From Przewalskia tangutica (lineage: Eukaryota > Streptophyta > Magnoliopsida > Solanales > Solanaceae): DNA of 64,000 nt. Below, one piece after another: positions 59,100 to 64,000 of the stretch. The notes beneath the pieces are model-generated. The model saw nothing but the letters and a program-made list of their open reading frames with translations. It searched no databases and was not told where the DNA came from. A program made the translations under genes and the position numbers. Within the stretch, counting starts at the first letter, position 1. Every line of letters starts with the position of its first letter. The stretch spans positions 2,164,307 to 2,228,306 of the forward strand of contig CM056724.1 of the NCBI GenBank assembly GCA_029844215.1, given 5' to 3'.

Positions 59100-59620
59100 A
59101 ATTATTCTTGCAGCTCATCCCTCTATTTCTTTACTCAACTTCAAGATTCCAGTATCTTTCTCGTTCGTCTTCCTTTCATACTCTCCCATCTTTTCATCCT
59201 TCTCTGCCATCATTTGCTGCACTGTAGCTATTATATTCAACTTAGTGACTGGTTTTCGTCAAACTCTCCCTTTCAACCGCCTCTTTTTGTTGTGCTTTCT
59301 TTGCATTCAGCTTCCTTTCATACTCTCCCATCTTTTTATCCTTCTCTGCCATCATTTTACGTAGTGTCGCTATTCTTTTCAGGTTATTGAGCAGTTTTTG
59401 TCAAACTCTCCCTTCCAAGTTCCAACCTTCTCTTTTAAGTGCTACTATCAATTTCTTACTTCACTGCTTCTGTTCTTTCACCTGCTTCTTGATCCAATTG
59501 AAATCAACCTTAACCTCATTCAATATTTCATAATTGGGGTACTCCAGGTGACACACGTCTTCCTCAAACTTCATATTGAATGTATCCATTTCAGTCCTTA
59601 TCTTTTGCAATGAAAATATA
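59100..59620 (-). pseudogene. Unknown coiled-coil-like coding relic with internal duplication
   Basis: A 140-bp unit (CTTCCTTTCATACTCTCCCA...) occurs at about 59169 and 59309. On the minus strand both units encode MMAEKDKKMGEYERKLN/T-like, Lys/Glu-rich residues that look like coiled coil, in frames interrupted by stops. 59400-59590 minus adds FNMKFEEDVCHLEYPNYEIL and FNWIKKQVKEQK. I do not know the family. Confidence 0.35.
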
Positions 59621-60382
59621 CTATTATCATATATCACTATTTGGACGTGAGAAATATTCCATAAATGATTATGATGCAGACATAAAAAGTTTGAAATCCT
59701 AAATTTTATTAGGATTAAATGAACTTAAGCTTATAGTAGTTTCTCTCTAAAGTTCGATAAGGTACATGGTTAGTAGTGCATATTGTTGGGGTTGTAGTGT
59801 TGTACTACTTATCAATTGCACTCTCTGGGTGCTCTTCTTCAATAATATTTTCATTACATTTATAAAAAATAAATGTACATCGTTAGTAGCTTATATGGAG
59901 TTTTTGTGTCAATCTCCATTCTGAGAAGCTTGATAAACTTAATACGAGGCAATTTCATTTAGAATGTGAGCTTTGGTTCACAAGTAAATAGGGTATTGAC
60001 AAGTAAAATTAATTAAACAATGTAATCTTAGCTCTTTTGAAGATATTATTTAATGATAAGTTATTAGACATTTTATTCCCAAGTAAAGCATAAGCAATAT
60101 ACAGTATGATTTTTTGATTCTTCAGCTGCTTCACCACGAGGAGGGCCATGTTTTACTTCTTCTTTTGGCTGTTATTTCAATATTCTTTCTCTTAAGATCA
60201 TTTCAATATCATAAATGCAAACATTTTCTTAATTGTAACGCCTTTCAATATTTTGTTTCGTTTATTCTTGTTGTTAGATCTCCAGTGAGCCATTTCCACC
60301 CTTTGCGTTGTTTATTCTTGTTGTCTGTCACTCTCAATATGCTTAATTTGAGCTCTTGAAACCTGGAACTTTTAACTATATT
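59621..60382. other. Upstream region of TIM22, no gene recognised
   Basis: AT-rich; an 81-codon plus ORF at 60114-60359 is hydrophobic and without known relatives. Confidence 0.4.
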
Positions 60383-60399
60383 GTAAGAGTGAAGGATTC

Positions 60400-60504
60400 T
60401 TTCGGAAACAGCCGCTCTACCTACCAAGGTAGATATAAGGTTTGTAGTATACTCTAGCCTCCCCAGACCCCACGTTGTGGGATTTCACTGGATATGTTGT
60501 TGTT
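60400..60504 (+). mobile_element. Short retroposed LINE/SINE tail with 17-bp target duplication
   Basis: Flanked by GTAAGAGTGAAGGATTC (60383-60399) and GTAAGAGTGAAAGATTC (60505-60521). The 105-bp insert has ACCAAGGTAGATATAAGG, CCCCAGACCCCACGTTGTGG and a (GTT)n end, the same tail as the LINE at 46742-47353 in opposite orientation. It is an extremely 5'-truncated insertion or a SINE using that tail. Confidence 0.8.
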
Positions 60505-60684
60505 GTAAGAGTGAAAGATTCATAACTTTCTTTGTTTCAGCTGATGCTGATATTTATTTAAATACAATTAACAAATTGCAACTTCAGGGCGTTTAATTCC
60601 CAGCTCCTGGGAGGAGGAATTCTGAATGAGAGGCTGAATCTATTTGTCTTGAACTAATTACAGATCTATTTTATCAGAGCTACT

Positions 60685-61764
60685 ATGAGTGATCCAGCAA
60701 CTGTACCAAATGATGCGGATTCAAGCTCCCAAGAAGCTCAGAAGCCCCAGATTGAGCTTATTCGGATGCCTACTGTGGAGGAAATAAGAGGCCAAGACAT
60801 TTGGAACAACTGTGCAGCTCGTAGTGTTGTAAGCGGAGTCGTGGGTATGCTTTAATCAGAAGGCATGGTGGATCTCTCTCCTAGTTGAATGAATTTTTGT
60901 GTCCTGTTGTTCAGTCTTTATTCAATGGATGCAATGTCCAAAATGTCATTCTTGCAATGCCTTAATTTAATGGATGATAATACTTTTTCGTTATAAAAAA
61001 AGGATGACAATTTTTCTATGTTTTATGTCATAATTATGTGACAAGTGTCAAGAGGTAATCCAAGAGCCTTTAGACATCTTGTTGCTATGGCTGTTATTCT
61101 CTTGTACTCCTGTAGTTGGAGTTGAGAATGAGAGGCTGAGAGCTTTATTCCTGTTAGCTTACAAACTCTATCAACTGTGATTATTTGTGAATGGAATCTC
61201 GTTTTGTATCTAATGGGATAAGTCTTCCTGTTAAGTGGTAACTTGCTTAAATTGATATTTTACCGAGGTTTATGGACTTTGCTGTGAGGTTACTTCTGGG
61301 GTTCATTTGGTGATGCATTGTTTCGTTTTGTAGGAGGTGGACTTGGGTTGTTCATGGGTATGTTTCTTGGAGCACTGGATAACCCAATAATGCAAGAGGA
61401 AATGACTACTAGGCAACAAATTGTATACCAAGCAAAGCAGATGGGTCGAAGGAGTTGGAGTTCCTGCAAGACTTTTGCTGTTATGGGTATGGGAATGTAC
61501 CGTTGAGAAGGTACTTTTGATCCTTAGAGATGATAACCATATGGGTTCTGCTGTTTTACTATTTTTCCTGTTAATTTTTGGTACCAAGGAAGAGAAGCTG
61601 GAAATCATTCTCACAACTAGAATCGGATACTTCTCAAATATTCTGAAACTCAAATGCCATAAGTAACTGTTTTCTTGTCTTATGTTCAAAGGTCCGGGAA
61701 AAGCATGACATGACAAATACAGCAGTTGCAGGGTGCGTAACGGAAGGCACATTATCAGCTAGAG
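60685..61764 (+). pseudogene. TIM22: Mitochondrial inner-membrane translocase subunit TIM22, exons 1-3, with a frameshift
   Basis: Exon 1 60685-60844 (MSDPATV..., then IELIRMPTVEEIRGQDIWNN, CAARSVVSGVVG), exon 2 61334-61510 (GGLGLFMGMFLGALDNPIMQ, EEMTTRQQIVYQAKQMGRRS, WSSCKTFAVMG), exon 3 61692-61764 (VREKHDMTNTAVAGCVTEGT, LSARG). All junctions are GT-AG with phases that fit plant TIM22. In exon 2, about 14 nt that the family has after the second MG are missing, which shifts the frame into a stop at 61504; the next residues (ECTVEK) are intact in the shifted frame. The last exon (GPKAAC... in the family) is not found before the copia element at 62035, so it is either beyond the window or lost. 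TIM22 inserts carrier proteins into the inner membrane. The call as pseudogene rests on the 14-nt gap, which could be an assembly error. Confidence 0.85.
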
Positions 61765-62034
61765 GTAACATTTTTTCTTTGACCATAAAAAATATATACA
61801 AAGGAATGTTCAGTAGATATACTTGCATATCTTACATGATTAGTATATGTTTGGTCTAGATAGAGTAACATGGATTATGAGATTCATATAGAGACGAGCA
61901 GGGGAGTAGTTTAACATTGAAAAACCAAAAGAAGGAACATTTGGGTCATATCATCAAAATGTGACTCATGCCATACATGAAAGCTTTTCGAGCTACTTAA
62001 AAGTTGGGTTGTTACCGAGCCGAAATACAGATAT
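61765..62034. other. TIM22 intron 3, start
   Basis: Begins with donor GTAACA; AT-rich, interrupted by the copia LTR at 62035. Confidence 0.6.
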
Positions 62035-62800
62035 TGTTGGTATAATAATCTGTACTTGACTAAATTATGATTCAAAACAATATGTTAATCACTTAGTGAA
62101 ACAGTTTTGGAAAAATAATTTCAGAATGTAATCGAGCCCACTTAGTTCAAAGTGTGTCCTTAAGGAAATTATTCCCCTCACAGTACTCGAGGTTAACGGA
62201 ATATCGTCTCCCAGGATAGAACGATTATCTTACCAGAATAGTAGTACTCCAAATTCCGGTAGCAGCGAACCACTCAACGGCAGTATATCACACAGAATGA
62301 AATTTTCGAGTTGAAGAGCAACTTCAGAATTTCAGAATTGATTAGAATATGAATGAATAAATTCTTGGAATAATCAAGAATTTATAGGGTTGGAGGTACT
62401 GATTCTGAATGGTTGCAACCATTCAGAATAGTCACCTAATTTTGGAGGGAAATTCGAAAAAGAGAGGGAGAGCCGGACGGGTCGGGTCGGGTCGCGGGTC
62501 GATCCGTTTGGATTTGTTTTTTAATTAAATAATTAATTAATTAATTTGATTAAAGAAACGTTTGTCCAAAAAGATTATCAATCAATCGATCTTTTGACAA
62601 AGCCAAAGCCTAGCCAAGAAGCGGCGGCGGCGGCGGCAATGCGAGTCGCCTACCGACCGCTTTTAGCAGCTAGAGAAGGTGTAATGTAATATATACACCT
62701 CTCTTTCCTTCTCTCTTTTTTCGATGTGGGACAAAAGAGTCTTTTACCCTCTTTAATTTTCATCCCATCATTTCCCATTCACCAATATCAAAACCCAACA
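62035..62800 (-). repeat. 3' LTR of the edge copia element
   Basis: Aligns with 10797-11544; includes an extra AT-rich patch at about 62518-62560 and a GGCGGCGGCGGCGGC run at 62622-62636. Confidence 0.85.
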
Positions 62801-63369
62801 ATCCCCCACATGAATGGAGAATGGTTATAAGATAGAAGAATGTACGGACGAGTGTGATATACAAGCGAGAATTGACTGCATCTGGATAAGTAGGTTTCCT
62901 AACTTTCCGTAGTGAACTTATATCGTATATACTCGATCAATCGGTAGATTTGATATCTTTGAACCGTCAAACTTTGTTGTATACCTAGACAACATAAGAC
63001 ACACAATCAACCCTCAACCGTTTATGGTTCTCACGGTTGTGTTCGTTTGACCATGAACACGCTTTGGTCTCGTAGTGCGTAGAGAATGGGCCTTTCTTGT
63101 CATTCCCTTTAAGCGACTTACACTTAACACTCGCATAGGTGATTTCTAAACATGTGGTCCTATAGCCACGTTATGCGGTCATCATCGCGATTTAGATAAC
63201 CGTTAAAAAAACCTTAATGCTTTATTAACAAGCCATAAAGTCTTATCCTTATTTACGAACATTGTCTTCATCAGAATGGGTTGAGTTATTTGACAATGTT
63301 GAACCGTCGATCCTGACTTTGTTTGATCTCCTTGAACCTAGCTCTTGGGATCTCGGTCTGCTAGGTAGA

Positions 63370-64000
63370 GTTACCGCCGTGATGACTTGTCGCCGCGCCA
63401 ACCCATTCCGTTGATGATCTACCAACTCCTCTCTAGATAAGCCTTTTGTAGCGGATCCGCCACGTTATCTCTTGACTTTACATAATCAATGTGATAACGC
63501 CACTAGAAGGAGTTGTCTACGGTATTGTGTCTCCGTCGTATGTGGCGAGATTTTCCGTTATACATTACACTCTGCCTACCTATTCTTTGCTTGGTATCGC
63601 GGTGTATACATATAGGAGCCAAAGGTTTGGGCGAGAATGAAATATCTTCTAAGAAATTAGGAGCCATTCGAACCTTCAGGCCTTGTCTAAAGCTATAAAT
63701 TACGATTCCATTGTAGGCGGGCGATGCGTATGCATTTTGATGATTTCCATGACCTTGCTCCTCATGACGGTGAAAACATATCCACTCGTGGATTTAACTT
63801 CAAACGATCGGTGATCGATTTGCATCACTATATCCGCCAAATCTTGCGGGATATTTATTATAATGCAAAGCATAATTTTGGGTGTGTTGTAAATATCCCA
63901 AGACTCGTTTCATTGCCATCGATGAGTTTGATTGAGATTACTCGTGAATCGACTCGACGCTTATAGCACGTACTATATCTGGTGTGTACAATTCATAATG
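63370..64000 (-). pseudogene. Copia RNase H region, frameshifted
   Basis: Minus frames give NGKSRHIRRRHNTV, KPLAPICIH, then pieces resembling WKSSKCI-.., and STSGYVF-like blocks upstream, spread over three frames. The homologous stretch at 12126-12428 is open, so the breaks here are recent or artefactual. Confidence 0.7.

Larger units (their letters stand above)
62035..64000 (-). mobile_element. Copia retrotransposon, 3' part, running off the right edge
   Basis: LTR 62035-62800 (start TGTTGGTATAATAATC, end AAACCCAACA), followed by ATCCCCCACATGAATGG (purine tract on minus) and internal sequence collinear with 11545-12429 and then beyond. Same family as 10797-12429 and same orientation. The outer target duplication cannot be checked, since the other end is outside the window; the flank at the LTR start is GATAT. 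Confidence 0.88.

Noticed and set aside
61303..61752. 149-codon minus ORF opposite TIM22 exons 2 and 3
   Set aside because: It spans exons and an intron of the plus-strand gene and shows no homology.

Overview
The window looks like repeat-rich nuclear DNA of a dicot plant, most likely Solanaceae. It holds spliced plant genes (an ALMT anion channel and a TIM22 subunit) with consensus GT/AG introns, several LTR retrotransposon lineages primed by initiator tRNA-Met, hAT transposons, and LINE-type insertions with (CAA/TTG)n tails. There are no prokaryotic features. The family assignment rests on the repeat types and is an inference. Most of the 64 kb is transposon sequence.

Layout. 1-4.6 kb: the 5' end of a minus-strand secreted Ser/Thr-rich protein that runs off the left edge, a 0.9 kb TIR transposon and a small signal-peptide ORF. 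4.7-10.1 kb: a nearly complete minus-strand copia element (TSD ATTAC). 10.4-12.6 kb: a broken copy of the first gene and the 3' end of a second copia family. 13.0-22.0 kb: a ubiquitin-like gene relic bounded by a solo LTR and by a 7.6 kb non-coding LTR element (TSD ATTAT), which itself carries a 4.3 kb Ogre/Tat-like insert. 23.2-37.8 kb: an hAT transposon whose transposase gene is split by an 11 kb chromovirus (gypsy) element (TSD GTTTG). 38.1-39.1 kb: a collapsed ALMT duplicate. 39.7-45.8 kb: an apparently intact six-exon ALMT gene with an LTR fragment in intron 3. 46.7-53.5 kb: a 5'-truncated LINE, two LTR pieces, a hairpin-forming tandem repeat and a non-autonomous hAT element inserted in it. 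54.3-57.6 kb: a second, decayed hAT. 58.7-59.6 kb: a PPR relic and a coiled-coil-like relic. 60.7-61.8 kb: the first three coding exons of TIM22, carrying a frameshift. 62.0-64.0 kb: another copy of the second copia family, cut by the window edge.

The host genes do not form a pathway. ALMT is an anion (malate) channel; TIM22 is part of the mitochondrial carrier import machinery. The main biology is nested transposition, gene capture and decay. No clearly new molecular system was found. The strongest leads are the scattered signal-peptide gene family, the ALMT duplicate that kept only its two ends, the hairpin satellite at 53 kb, and a recurrent C/G-context error signature that suggests many frame breaks in the transposons may be base-calling artefacts at methylated sites.
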